Shown here one piece after another: positions 18,031-26,641 of a stretch of DNA of 64,000 nt (position 1 is its first letter; each line of letters opens with the position of its first letter). The notes below the pieces were generated by a model. It saw nothing but the letters and a program-made list of their open reading frames with translations. It was not told where the DNA came from and ran no database searches. The DNA is from Hyphomicrobiales bacterium. Lineage in GTDB: Bacteria; Pseudomonadota; Alphaproteobacteria; Rhizobiales; Beijerinckiaceae. The translations under genes were made by a program, and so were the position numbers. The stretch spans positions 1-64,000 of the forward strand of contig UBZM01000030.1 in assembly GCA_900470095.1 (NCBI GenBank). Direction: 5' to 3'.

Positions 18031-18900
18031 CTATTTCGGCGCGGCGGAACTCACCTGCGGAAACAGTCGGGCCAGCGCCGCCTGGTCGATATGCGGGACG
18101 AGCAGCGTCTTGAACGCGTGGTCGACCTGTTCATACTCGACCTTGCAGCCACTGGCGCGTTCGGCCGGCAGCACGCCCTTGTCGATCAGCGCCTTGTAGC
18201 GGACGGGGTCGGAGCCGTAGGCGAGGCAAAGCACGTTGTACATGCGCTGCAGCGGAGTGCTGTGAGCATCGGCGAATGTCTGCCCGTCGACCGGGCCGCC
18301 CGGCATCCGCTTGAGCTTCTTGAAGCTGTGGACGCCCGCCTCGTTGAGGTAGCAATAGACGATGCCGGCGATCAGGCCGTAGGCATCAGCCTTGTAAAGG
18401 TTGAGTTCCACGTAGGACGCGACGAAATCGGCGGCGTCCTCCTCATTCCCGAGCACCGGAATCTTCAGATAGTCGAAGATCGCGTGCCCGCCTTCGTGAA
18501 GAAACAGGTCGATGACCGGCCCGACAAGAGCATCGTTCTCACTCACCCAATCGGGCCGCTTCGGATCGCGCGCGATGTCGAGGACATACGCGACATACTC
18601 GTAGCAGATCGTGATCTCGTCATTCTCGAACCAGGCATCGATCTCGCCATCGCAGCCCTTCGCCTTCAGCGTCAATGGCCTCGGCAGCCGGAAAAGCCGG
18701 TAGAATTCGGCCGCTTTCTCGAGTGCCCGCTTCTCACGCAGGAGATCGAGGACCGGCTGATGCGCCGGGTTCTTCGGCGCCTCGTAGATGGTGGCGACGA
18801 CAGATGCCGGCACGGCCGGCTGCGCGGACACCGCTCCGGTCAGGCTCAAAGCCAAGCCGAAAGCGCACAGGTCGAATGACAGTCTGGAGGCTGGCCTCAT
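18031..18900 (-). CDS. DUF4344-type putative metallopeptidase, exported
   Basis: A 289-residue protein with a Sec signal peptide (residues 1 to about 26, ending VSA-QP). A zinc-peptidase motif His135-Glu-Gly-Gly-His139 (LFLHEGGHAIFD) is followed by a conserved acidic segment GNEEDAADFVASYVE, which may supply the third ligand. The arrangement FENDEITICYEYV, then HEGGHA, then NEEDAAD is the pattern I associate with the DUF4344 family. Four or more cysteines (in KGCDGE, ITICYE, IVYCYL, NVLCLAYG and SGCKVE) could form disulfides in the periplasm. Substrate unknown; no operon partner. Confidence 0.85.
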   Translation of the reverse strand: MRPASRLSFDLCAFGLALSLTGAVSAQPAVPASVVATIYEAPKNPAHQPVLDLLREKRALEKAAEFYRLFRLPRPLTLKAKGCDGEIDAWFENDEITICYEYVAYVLDIARDPKRPDWVSENDALVGPVIDLFLHEGGHAIFDYLKIPVLGNEEDAADFVASYVELNLYKADAYGLIAGIVYCYLNEAGVHSFKKLKRMPGGPVDGQTFADAHSTPLQRMYNVLCLAYGSDPVRYKALIDKGVLPAERASGCKVEYEQVDHAFKTLLVPHIDQAALARLFPQVSSAAPK

Positions 18901-19191
18901 GGCGGGTCCCCTTCCTGATGCGACCGATCAGGCAGATGCCAACCTAACCCAGAAGGCATGCTTGCGGGAGAGCGTCTGCGCCGTCGTCAGGTCGCCTGAG
19001 ACTGCTTTCGGATCGGCTGATCGGGCCTCGATCGGAGCGGCACCTCGGCCCTGCCCGGCATCGCTGTGCGTTGGCATTAGAGGATACGAGAATCGGAATA
19101 ACCGTAATGTGTCTTGCGCCCCATAGACCGGACCTTCCCGCCCCCGCGATGATCTGCCCATACTCATGGGGTGGGTTGCAGGGGGTACGAG

Positions 19192-19431
19192 ATGGACCAT
19201 AGACGCGTCGCAGCCGCCGTCGAGGCGGCCGCCCGGGCACTGCATGAATCCGTGCGAAATCATCATCAGTTCCATTGGGACAAGATGACCGAAACCTGGC
19301 GACAGGACTTGCGGAGCTACATTCAACCCAGCGTGATCGCTGCGCTCGAGGCATCGGACCGGATCGTCGCGTCCTCGCCTCCCAGATCGGCACCGGTCGC
19401 GAGGCCGCGGCTGCCCTCAGTCGGGCGCTGA
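19192..19431 (+). CDS. small hypothetical protein
   Basis: A 79-residue open frame starting MDHRRVAAAVEAAARAL, with an AGGGGG sequence about 8 nt upstream of the ATG at 19192. The N-terminal half is helical and Ala/His-rich; the C-terminal third is Pro/Ser/Arg-rich and poorly conserved in character. No domain was recognised. It overlaps nothing on its strand and lies convergent to the ADH remnant. It may be genuine or spurious. Confidence 0.4.
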   Translation: MDHRRVAAAVEAAARALHESVRNHHQFHWDKMTETWRQDLRSYIQPSVIAALEASDRIVASSPPRSAPVARPRLPSVGR

Positions 19432-19545
19432 CGCCGGCAAGGCAACGGCGGAGGGCTTAAATGGGTGCATCGCCAGGACTGGCGGCGCCATGTGGGATGA
19501 CGCGGCCACGATCCTGAACGCGCGTGCCGACGCCCCCTGCGGCGG

Positions 19546-19671
19546 GACCGGCGAGGCCATGTCGATGACGATGCGATAGCGCACATCGCTACGTTCGAAC
19601 CGCTCGAAGGCGTCGTTGATCTCGTCCATGTGGATCATCTCGACATCCGGGTGAACCGCCTTCTTGGCGCA
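19546..19671 (-). pseudogene. duplicated 3' end of the zinc alcohol dehydrogenase gene
   Basis: Reading the minus strand from 19671, the translation CAKKAVHPDVEMIHMDEIND then AFERFERSDVRYRIVIDMAS closely matches the last 43 or so residues of the complete ADH encoded at 20482-21549 (CAKKGVHPDVEMIRMDEIND). The match stops abruptly at its upstream side, right after the RibD-like gene, and the frame runs on with unrelated residues to 19417. Downstream non-coding sequence is also similar. This is a remnant of a duplication, not a functional gene. Confidence 0.8.
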
Positions 19672-19682
19672 GCGTCCGGGGC

Positions 19683-20381
19683 TCAGCGCGGCGCCACGAC
19701 GTAGCGCAGATGCAGGACGCCATGCGCCAGCGGTTCGCAGCTCTTGAAGGAGAGCTGCACATCGCCGTCGAGACCGTCTTCCCCTGCGTCGATGAAAGCC
19801 TGATGTCCGGCCTGTCCGTCGATGGCGGGCACGAGGAGCAGGCTCAGCTCATTGACCAGGCCGGCGGCGAAGAAGGAACCGTTGATGCCCGCGCCGCCCT
19901 CGAGCAGCAACCGATGGATGCCGAGTTCGTGGCCGAGGACATCCAGCATGGCGGCCAGATCGATCCTGGCGGTTTCGGAGACGATATAGGAGACCCCGTC
20001 CGCGGCGAGTTCGGCGAGATGACTGTCTGCAACCCCGCGGCCGAGCAGCACCACGACGGGATCGCCGCCGATCTTCGGCCCGGCGAAGTGGAGCTTGCCG
20101 GATGGATCGAGCGCGATCGCAAAGCAGTCGGCCTCACGGACGGCGAAATGGCAGGGCCGCCCGACCGGGCCGGCCTGGCCCGGTGCATGCGGACCGACCC
20201 TGCTGATCTCGGCCATCGTCACCCGGCCGACCAGCCAGGCGTCGGGCTCGAGCCCCTCATGGACCTCTTCATAGAGCCCGGACCATTCGGCCTTGCTGCC
20301 ATCGGGGCTCCAGGTGAAGCGGCTCGGATGGAGGCTGCCGTCCAGCGACGAGAGCATGTGGCAGATGACGATGGGTCTCAT
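19683..20381 (-). CDS. RibD C-terminal / dihydrofolate-reductase-like oxidoreductase
   Basis: A 232-residue protein from the ATG at 20381. It begins MRPIVICHMLSSLDGSL, the typical first strand and substrate loop of the RibD C-terminal/DHFR-like fold, followed by AWLVGRVTMAEIS and DPVVVLLGRGVADSHLAELAADGVSYIV, and ends with the GIHRLLLEGGAGINGSFFAAGLVNELSLLLVP block that binds NADPH in RibD reductases. It lacks a deaminase domain, so a role in riboflavin synthesis is not implied; such stand-alone proteins reduce small molecules of unknown identity. It is flanked on both sides by copies of the ADH 3' end. Confidence 0.9.
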   Translation of the reverse strand: MRPIVICHMLSSLDGSLHPSRFTWSPDGSKAEWSGLYEEVHEGLEPDAWLVGRVTMAEISRVGPHAPGQAGPVGRPCHFAVREADCFAIALDPSGKLHFAGPKIGGDPVVVLLGRGVADSHLAELAADGVSYIVSETARIDLAAMLDVLGHELGIHRLLLEGGAGINGSFFAAGLVNELSLLLVPAIDGQAGHQAFIDAGEDGLDGDVQLSFKSCEPLAHGVLHLRYVVAPR

Positions 20382-20406
20382 GGCTTGCTCCCCCAGGCGC
20401 TCGCAC

Positions 20407-20460
20407 GGAATGGCACCGCCATTCGGAATGGCACCGCCATGCGCGATGGCGCGGCCATGA
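20407..20460. repeat. three tandem 18-bp hairpin units
   Basis: Three imperfect tandem 18-bp units lie at 20407-20424, 20425-20442 and 20443-20460, each a small inverted repeat. Unit 1 contains GAATGGC-ACC-GCCATTC, a perfect 7-bp stem with a 3-nt loop; units 2 and 3 keep the ATGGC/GCCAT arms. They sit between the ADH stop (20482) and the RibD-like start (20381), where they could affect mRNA stability or coupling. Confidence 0.7.
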
Positions 20461-20481
20461 TCTTGATCCGACCTGCGCGCC

Positions 20482-21549
20482 CTACCCCGCCTGCGCTGTA
20501 ACCAGCGAGGCCATGTCGATGACGAAGCGGTAGCGCACATCGGCGCGCTCGAGCCGCACGAAGGCGTCGTTGATCTCGTCCATGCGGATCATCTCCACAT
20601 CGGGATGAACCCCCTTCTTGGCGCAGAAATCGAGCATCTCCTGCGTCTCGGCGATGCCGCCGATCGGCGAGCCGGCGATGCGCCGGCGGCCGAGCAGGAG
20701 CGGCACGGTCGAGGGCTCCGCGAGCGGCCCGACCTGGCCGACCAGGACAAGCGTCGCATCGACATCGAGCAGCGAGAGATAGGGATTGATGTCGTGCTTG
20801 ACCGGCACGGTATCGATGATCAGGTCAAAACCGTTCGCGGCCCCGGCCATGGCCTCGGCATCGCTGGAGACCAGCAACCGGTCGGCGCCGAGCGCCAGCG
20901 CATCGGCCAGCTTGTCTGCCGTACGGCTCATCACCGTGACATCGGCGCCGAGGGCAGCCGCGAGCTTCACCGCCATATGGCCGAGGCCGCCGAGACCAAC
21001 CACGCTGACGCGGCGGCCCGGTCCGACATTCCAGGTGCGCAGCGGCGAATAGGTGGTGATGCCGGCGCAGAGCAGCGGCGCGACCTTGGCGAGATCGAGC
21101 CCGTCAGGCACGCGCAGCGCAAACTCCTCGCGCACCACGAGGTGCTTGGAATAGCCGCCATAGGTTGGCTCGGCCGGCTCGCAGGAGAAGCGCTCCCTGT
21201 CGTTATAGGTCTGGACATTGCCCTTGCGGCAGAGCTGTTCCAGCCCCTTGCGGCATTGGTCGCAGGCCTGGCACGAATCGACCATGCAGCCGACGGCGAC
21301 ATGATCGCCGGCCTTGTAGCGGCTGACATCGCGGCCGACCGCGGTCACCCGGCCGACGATCTCATGGCCCGGTACCATGGGATACTGGCTCCAGCCCCAG
21401 TCATTGCGGGCCTGGTGCAGATCGGTGTGGCAGACGCCGCAATAGAGCACCTCCATCGCGACATCGTTCGGCCGAAGCTCCCGGCGGGTGAAATCAAAGG
21501 GCGCCAGCGGGGACGTCGCCGCCCGGGCGGCATAGCCAATGGTCTTCAT
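20482..21549 (-). CDS. zinc-dependent alcohol dehydrogenase (YahK/cinnamyl-type)
   Basis: A 355-residue NAD(P)-dependent alcohol/aldehyde oxidoreductase of the MDR superfamily, from the ATG at 21549. Catalytic zinc ligands are Cys40 (YCGVCHTDLH) and His62 (GHEIVG); structural zinc cysteines are Cys93, Cys96, Cys99 and Cys107. The Rossmann motif is GLGGLGHMAVK. The sequence order and C-terminal PIGGIAETQEMLDFCAKKGV match the YahK/AdhC group that reduces broad aldehydes. A cupin and a LysR regulator lie just upstream, a frequent trio for aldehyde stress or metabolism. Its last codons are duplicated at 19546-19671. Confidence 0.95.
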   Translation of the reverse strand: MKTIGYAARAATSPLAPFDFTRRELRPNDVAMEVLYCGVCHTDLHQARNDWGWSQYPMVPGHEIVGRVTAVGRDVSRYKAGDHVAVGCMVDSCQACDQCRKGLEQLCRKGNVQTYNDRERFSCEPAEPTYGGYSKHLVVREEFALRVPDGLDLAKVAPLLCAGITTYSPLRTWNVGPGRRVSVVGLGGLGHMAVKLAAALGADVTVMSRTADKLADALALGADRLLVSSDAEAMAGAANGFDLIIDTVPVKHDINPYLSLLDVDATLVLVGQVGPLAEPSTVPLLLGRRRIAGSPIGGIAETQEMLDFCAKKGVHPDVEMIRMDEINDAFVRLERADVRYRFVIDMASLVTAQAG

Positions 21550-21616
21550 TCCGGTCTCCCGTCCTGGTGAATGTGGAGGCACCGGCCTCGGTGAGGGCTT
21601 GGCACAGCAGAGGATT

Positions 21617-22033
21617 TCATCCCCGCCTCCCCTCGCCATGCCCCTGTCCGAGATAGTCGCCGTCCGCGACCTTCTCCATCCAGGTCACCACCGAACCATC
21701 CTTCATCCCGGCGATGGCGACATGCGCCATGGCGCAATCCGGCGCGGCGCCGTGCCAGTGTTTCTCGCCCGGTTCGAACCAGACGATGTCGCCGGGTCGG
21801 ATCTCCTCGACCGGGCCACCCTCGCGCTGCACCCGGCCCAGACCCGAGAGCACCAGAAGGGTCTGGCCGAGCGGATGGGTGTGCCAGGCCGTCCGCGCCC
21901 CGGGTTCGAAGGTGACGGTCGCACCGCTCAAGGCGCCGCCGCCGGCGAAGGGCGCATCGATCCTCACCGTGCCCGTGAAATACTCGGCCGGCCCCTTTGC
22001 AGAAGGCTGCGCCCCGCTTCGCTTGATGTCCAT
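21617..22033 (-). CDS. cupin-domain protein
   Basis: A 138-residue single-domain cupin from the ATG at 22033; a longer in-frame start at 22156 would overlap the divergent LysR promoter. Cupin motif 1 is seen as [19 protein letters not shown] and motif 2 as [18 protein letters not shown], with His51, His53 and a distal His as expected metal ligands. Small cupins of this type, next to an ADH and LysR gene, are often annotated as (R)-mandelonitrile-lyase-like or carboxymuconolactone-related proteins; catalytic activity is not certain. It is divergent from the LysR gene and likely co-regulated with the ADH. Confidence 0.88.
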   Translation of the reverse strand: MDIKRSGAQPSAKGPAEYFTGTVRIDAPFAGGGALSGATVTFEPGARTAWHTHPLGQTLLVLSGLGRVQREGGPVEEIRPGDIVWFEPGEKHWHGAAPDCAMAHVAIAGMKDGSVVTWMEKVADGDYLGQGHGEGRRG

Positions 22034-22158
22034 CCACGTATCCTCACGTCCTCGTGCCTGGAGCCGGACAGTGTGCCGATCCTCCCCGCACTGTAGCCGC
22101 GCGACATTCATTGGATTAGGCGATAGAAACCGCATGAAGCCATATCGGGGATTCATGA

Positions 22159-23052
22159 ATGCGACGCGAGGAACTGGTCGATCTCAATGCTTTCCTGACG
22201 GTCGCCGAGGAGCAGAGCTTCACGCGCGCCGCCGCCAAGCTCGGCACCTCGCAATCCTCGCTGAGCCATATGATCCGCCGGCTCGAGACCAGGCTGGGCG
22301 TGCGCCTGCTGACCCGCACCACCCGCAGCGTCGCCCCCACTGCGGCCGGGGAACGGCTGCTGGGCACGTTGCGCCCGGCGCTGGAAAGCATCGGCTCGGA
22401 ACTGGCCTCCCTCAACGAGCTGCGGGAGAAACCGGCCGGGACGATCCGCATCACCACCTCGGAGCACGCGGCGACGACCGTGCTCTGGCCGGCCCTGGAG
22501 CGGTTCCTGCCGCATTACCCCGACATCCATGTCGAGCTCGGCATCGATTCCAGCCTGACCGACATCGTCACCGAGCGCTTCGACGCCGGCGTCCGGCTCG
22601 GCGAAGCCCTCGCCAAGGACATGGTGGCGGTCCGGATCGGGCCGGATCTGCGCATGGCGGTGGTCGGATCGCCCGGCTATCTCGCGACGCGCTCCATTCC
22701 CCAAACGCCGCATGACCTCGCCGAGCATGACTGCATCAACCTGCGCCTGCTCAGCGGCGGTGGCTTCTATGCCTGGGAGCTGGAGCGGGACGGACGCGAA
22801 GTCCGCGTCCGGGTGGAGGGTCGGCTCGCCTTCAACAATGTCAGCATGATCGCGCGCGCCGCCGAGGCCGGCTTCGGGCTCGGCTTCGTGATGGAGGACC
22901 ATGTGGCGGAACAACTGGCCCGGGGCAGCCTGGTCCGCGTGCTGGAGGACTGGTGCCCGCCCTTCTCCGGCTACCACCTGTATTACCCCAGCCGGCGCCA
23001 GCCTTCGGCAGCCTTTGCACTGCTCGTCGACGCCTTGAGGTACCGCGGGTGA
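22159..23052 (+). CDS. LysR-family transcriptional regulator
   Basis: A 297-residue LysR regulator. The helix-turn-helix is at residues 4-62 ([20 protein letters not shown], then [20 protein letters not shown]), and the effector domain covers about 90-295. The segments [18 protein letters not shown] and [20 protein letters not shown] place it in the CrgA-like group often found beside oxidoreductases. It is divergent from the cupin gene, with about 125 bp between start codons, and is the probable regulator of the cupin-ADH pair. Confidence 0.93.
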   Translation: MRREELVDLNAFLTVAEEQSFTRAAAKLGTSQSSLSHMIRRLETRLGVRLLTRTTRSVAPTAAGERLLGTLRPALESIGSELASLNELREKPAGTIRITTSEHAATTVLWPALERFLPHYPDIHVELGIDSSLTDIVTERFDAGVRLGEALAKDMVAVRIGPDLRMAVVGSPGYLATRSIPQTPHDLAEHDCINLRLLSGGGFYAWELERDGREVRVRVEGRLAFNNVSMIARAAEAGFGLGFVMEDHVAEQLARGSLVRVLEDWCPPFSGYHLYYPSRRQPSAAFALLVDALRYRG

Positions 23053-23616
23053 TGGCGGGCTGGCACTGTGCTCCGCTAGGGGCGTACGGTCGCACACGGA
23101 CCGGCTGGCGCAGCGTCGACAGCGTGCGGGCGGATGTAGCGAGGCTCAGCTGGACTGGACAAAACTGCCCTGGAGGCAGATCAATTCGGTCTGAACAGAC
23201 GGGTCATCATGCCGGAGTTTCGGTCATGGCATCGGGTCTCCCTTCACGGCTTGCACCAAGGCTCGAGCGCCTCCATGCAAGGGCGGGACGGGGCGCTTCA
23301 ACAGGGCGGTTTCCGGTCGCAGCGACGATGACGACGAAGATGCGGCGGAAACCGCAGCCCGGACCATGATGCTGCGCTTCGCACGCCCTGAATGCGCTTC
23401 GGCGCGCAGCCACAGTGCCGAGGAGCCGCAGCCATCGCGCCCTTGCCTCGACGGCACGCGCCCAGAACCCGACCGCGCCGCCCAACGCCGGGTTTCAATC
23501 CCTTCCCGGACCGGGCTTTCCCTCCGGGGGCGCGAGCATGGGCTTGCCGGTCGCCGTCAGCCCTGCGCCGCCCTTCCCGCTCAAAGCGGGTATCGCCGCG
23601 TCTCCGGGGAGCTGAA
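23053..23616. other. intergenic region without a supported gene
   Basis: About 560 bp between the LysR gene and the first DUF1254 gene, both on the plus strand. Several Arg/Ala-rich frames cross it on both strands but none has a domain, a convincing RBS or a protein-like composition. The region is expected to contain the promoter of the DUF1254-sulfatase operon. Confidence 0.4.
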
Positions 23617-25041
23617 ATGATGAAGGCAAGCGCGATGCGGGCCACCCTGCTGCTGGCGGCTGCGGTCCTTGGCTCAGCCGCGCAGGCGCAGGCCCAGCCT
23701 GCTTCCGCCGCGGAACTGAGCCGCCGCATGATCGAGCGCCGCGCGGTCGAGGCGGTGATCTGGGGCATGCCCGCGGTCAATACCGAACTGATGTTCCAGG
23801 CGATGCTGAAGCTCGGCGGCAAGCCCAACCAGATCGTGTACTGGTCGGGCCTGCTGGACTGGCGCAACCAGACGCTGACTCCCAACCCTGACGTGATCTA
23901 CCTCATGGCCTTCTTCGATACGAAGGACGGCCCGATGGTGATCGAGATCCCGCCTGAAGGCGAGGGCGTCATCAATGGCAGCATGATGGACCCCTGGCAG
24001 GCGGCGCTGGAAGATGTCGGCCCGGCAGGCGCCGACAAGGGCGCGGGCGGCAAATATCTGATCCTGCCCCCTGGCTACAGCGAGCCCGTGCCGGAGGGCT
24101 ATATCACGCTGCCTTCCCCAAACCGCCAGGGTTATGCTCTGCTCCGCTCGCTCCTGAAGAGCGGCAGCGAGGCCGACATCAAGGCCGCCGTCGCCTATGG
24201 CAAGCGGATCAGGCTCTATCCCCTCGGCCAGGCGGCCAACCCGCCCGAAACGGTCTTCCTCGACGCGCGCGGCAGCGTCTACGATTCCACGATCCCCTAC
24301 GACCTGCGGTTCTTCCAATCACTCGACCGGTTTGTGCAGCAGGAACCCTGGCTCACGCGCGACAAGGCCATGATCGACCAGTTGAGGTCGATCGGCATCG
24401 AGAAGGGCAAGCCGTTTCGGCCGGACCAGGCGACGCAGCGCCTGCTCGGTGCGGCCGCAGCCGAGGCTCATACCTGGCTCGAGATGAAATACGCTACCAT
24501 GTTCGCGCCCTATTACGAGGGGCGCCACTGGGCCTTTCCCATCCTGCCTGAGGTGATCGAAGGCCTGCAGAGCCAGTTCGCCGACCCCGACAGCTACCCC
24601 GTCGATGGCCGGGGCGTCACCTATACGATGGCGTTCTTCAGCACCAAGCGTTCCGGGGTCGGACAGTTCTATCTGATGACGATCAAGGACAGGGACGGCA
24701 GGGATCTCGACGGAACCAGCAGCTATCGCCTGACCGTGCCCGCGAACGCACCGGTCAGGCAGTACTGGTCAGCGACGGTCTATGATCGGGCCACCCACGC
24801 CCTGATCCGCGACATGCCGCGCTCCGGACGCTCCTCGCAAAGTCCCGGGCAGCAAACGAATGCGGACGGTTCCGTCGACATCCATTTCGGCCCCAAGGCC
24901 CCGGCCGGCAAGGAGGCGAACTGGATTCCGACAAGGCCCGGCCGACGATTCGAAGTGCTGTTCCGCTTCTACGGGCCCGACAAGCCGGTCTTCGACAAGA
25001 GCTGGGCGCTGCCGGACATCGCGAAGGTCGCGATCCGCTGA
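23617..25041 (+). CDS. exported DUF1254/DUF1214 protein
   Basis: A 474-residue protein with a Sec signal peptide ending near AQAQAQ (residue about 27). The N-terminal DUF1254 domain spans about 40-170 (AVEAVIWGMPAVNTELMFQA, NQTLTPNPDVIYLMAFFD), and the C-terminal DUF1214 domain about 340-470 (YRLTVPANAPVRQYWSATVYD, QTNADGSVDIHFGPKAPAGKEANWIPT). These families have no established enzymatic role. RBS GGGGAGCTGAA precedes the ATG at 23617 (23620 is also possible). The paralogue follows after 15 bp, and then a sulfatase. Confidence 0.93.
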   Translation: MMKASAMRATLLLAAAVLGSAAQAQAQPASAAELSRRMIERRAVEAVIWGMPAVNTELMFQAMLKLGGKPNQIVYWSGLLDWRNQTLTPNPDVIYLMAFFDTKDGPMVIEIPPEGEGVINGSMMDPWQAALEDVGPAGADKGAGGKYLILPPGYSEPVPEGYITLPSPNRQGYALLRSLLKSGSEADIKAAVAYGKRIRLYPLGQAANPPETVFLDARGSVYDSTIPYDLRFFQSLDRFVQQEPWLTRDKAMIDQLRSIGIEKGKPFRPDQATQRLLGAAAAEAHTWLEMKYATMFAPYYEGRHWAFPILPEVIEGLQSQFADPDSYPVDGRGVTYTMAFFSTKRSGVGQFYLMTIKDRDGRDLDGTSSYRLTVPANAPVRQYWSATVYDRATHALIRDMPRSGRSSQSPGQQTNADGSVDIHFGPKAPAGKEANWIPTRPGRRFEVLFRFYGPDKPVFDKSWALPDIAKVAIR

Positions 25042-25056
25042 CTGCAGGAGAGCAGG

Positions 25057-26571
25057 ATGAGACGCAATCGCCGGGAAACGCTGTCGTTGCTGGCCGGCGC
25101 GGCCCCTGCCGCGCTCGGCACGTTTTCCGTTGCGGGGATCGCAAGCCCCGGCCTGGCCCAGCCCAGGCCGAAGGGACGGAGCGCGGGAACGGGCCAGTCC
25201 CCGCTGCAGACGATCGAGACGCGCATCGGTCCCCTCGAGTTCACCCACGGCTTCGCCAGCGGCTACCCGACGGATGCGACGATCGAGAAGCTCTACGACG
25301 AGCGCGATTTCCAGCGCGCCTGCCAGGCCTATCTCTGGGCGCTGCCGGCCGTCTCGTTCGCGGCCTGGCAGCGCGGCGTCACCGATCAGCTCGGCGCCAG
25401 AAACGGGCAGATCGTCGCGATCCTGTCCTATGAGGCGCGGCGCGGCATCCTGACTGCCAACGCCACGACCCCCTACTATCTCGGTTTTGCCGATCTCACC
25501 TCCGGGCCGCTGGTGCTTGAGATGCCTGAACAGGGCGTCCAGGGCGGGGCCAGCGACGCCTGGCAGATGACCATTCCGGGGACCGAAACCCCCGGCCGAT
25601 ATCTCGTTCTGGCTCCGGGCCAGGAAGCGCCGGGCGATGTCGCCGGCCTCACCGTTCGCCACTCGCCGACCTTCAACATCTTCCTTGGCGCGCGGCTGAC
25701 CGATACCGATCCGGAGAAGGCGAAGGAGGCCCTGTCGCATCTGCGGATGTATCCCTATGCCCAACGCGACAACCCGCCCAGGATGGATATCCGGGACGCC
25801 GGCACCACGGCATGGAGCGGGCTGCCGCCGCGCGGGCTCGCATATTGGCAGCGGCTCGACGAGGTGATCCAGCGCGAGCCGGTTGCGCCGCGCGACATCT
25901 TCCTTCACGCGATGCTGCGCCCGCTTGGCCTGGAGAAGGGCAAGCCGTTCAAGCCGGATGCCAGGCAGGCGAAGATCCTCGCCGACGCCGCACTGGTCGG
26001 CGAGGCGATGGCCAAGGCCAATTCCACGGACCGCCGCTTTGCGGGAGCGCGCTATCGCCCCGATGCGCATTGGGATTTTGCGCTCCAGCTCGACGCCGAT
26101 GACCCCGATGCTTTCTGGAACCTGCTCGATGAACGCGCGTCCTGGTTCTATGAGGCCGTCGGTGCCGGGCCGAGCATGGCCCCCAAGCGGCCAGGGCCCT
26201 CATCGGCCTATCTCAGCGCCTACAGGGACAGCGCCGGCAACTGGCTGGACGGCGGCAAGGCCTATCGCCTGCGTGTTCCGCCCAAGCCACCGATCAAGCT
26301 GTTCTGGTCGGTGACGCTCTATGATGTCGACACGCGCGCGCTGATCCTGAACCAGCAGAAGACCCCCGATCGCTCGTCACGCATGGACCTGCGCCAAAAT
26401 GCCGACGGTTCGGTCGACATCCATTGCGGGCCGAAGGCGCCGGCCGGCTTCGAGAAGAACTGGATTCCGACGGTGCCAGGCAAGAACTGGTTCGCGTATT
26501 TTCGCTTCTATCAGCCCACCGAGGCGTATTTCGATCGATCCTGGCCCCTGCCGGACTTTGAGCGGGTCTAG
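25057..26571 (+). CDS. exported DUF1254/DUF1214 protein, Tat-type signal
   Basis: A 504-residue paralogue of the preceding protein. The N-terminus MRRNRRETLSLLAGAAP carries arginine pairs before a hydrophobic segment ending at GLAQP, so Tat or Sec export is likely. DUF1254 is at about 75-200 (CQAYLWALPAVSFAAWQRGV, TANATTPYYLGFADL), and DUF1214 at about 370-500 (YRLRVPPKPPIKLFWSVTLYD, QNADGSVDIHCGPKAPAGFEKNWIPTV). The tight spacing to its neighbours (15 bp upstream, 70 bp to the sulfatase) supports an operon. Two paralogues side by side suggest a heterodimer or divided function. Confidence 0.93.
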   Translation: MRRNRRETLSLLAGAAPAALGTFSVAGIASPGLAQPRPKGRSAGTGQSPLQTIETRIGPLEFTHGFASGYPTDATIEKLYDERDFQRACQAYLWALPAVSFAAWQRGVTDQLGARNGQIVAILSYEARRGILTANATTPYYLGFADLTSGPLVLEMPEQGVQGGASDAWQMTIPGTETPGRYLVLAPGQEAPGDVAGLTVRHSPTFNIFLGARLTDTDPEKAKEALSHLRMYPYAQRDNPPRMDIRDAGTTAWSGLPPRGLAYWQRLDEVIQREPVAPRDIFLHAMLRPLGLEKGKPFKPDARQAKILADAALVGEAMAKANSTDRRFAGARYRPDAHWDFALQLDADDPDAFWNLLDERASWFYEAVGAGPSMAPKRPGPSSAYLSAYRDSAGNWLDGGKAYRLRVPPKPPIKLFWSVTLYDVDTRALILNQQKTPDRSSRMDLRQNADGSVDIHCGPKAPAGFEKNWIPTVPGKNWFAYFRFYQPTEAYFDRSWPLPDFERV

Positions 26572-26641
26572 AGCGCATCGGGTACGCCGAAGCGCCGCTG
26601 CGGCATGGCCGGCCCGCTTCGTCGGCCTGGAAAGCTGACAG

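Noticed and set aside
23207..23485. Minus-strand frame of 92 codons in the gap before the DUF1254 gene
   Set aside because: Arg/Ala-rich, no RBS, no domain; overlapping frames on both strands are equally open.
26569..26640. Possible sixth copy of the hairpin repeat after the second DUF1254 gene
   Set aside because: Only TAGAGCGCATCGGG resembles the element border; the core and second arm are not present.
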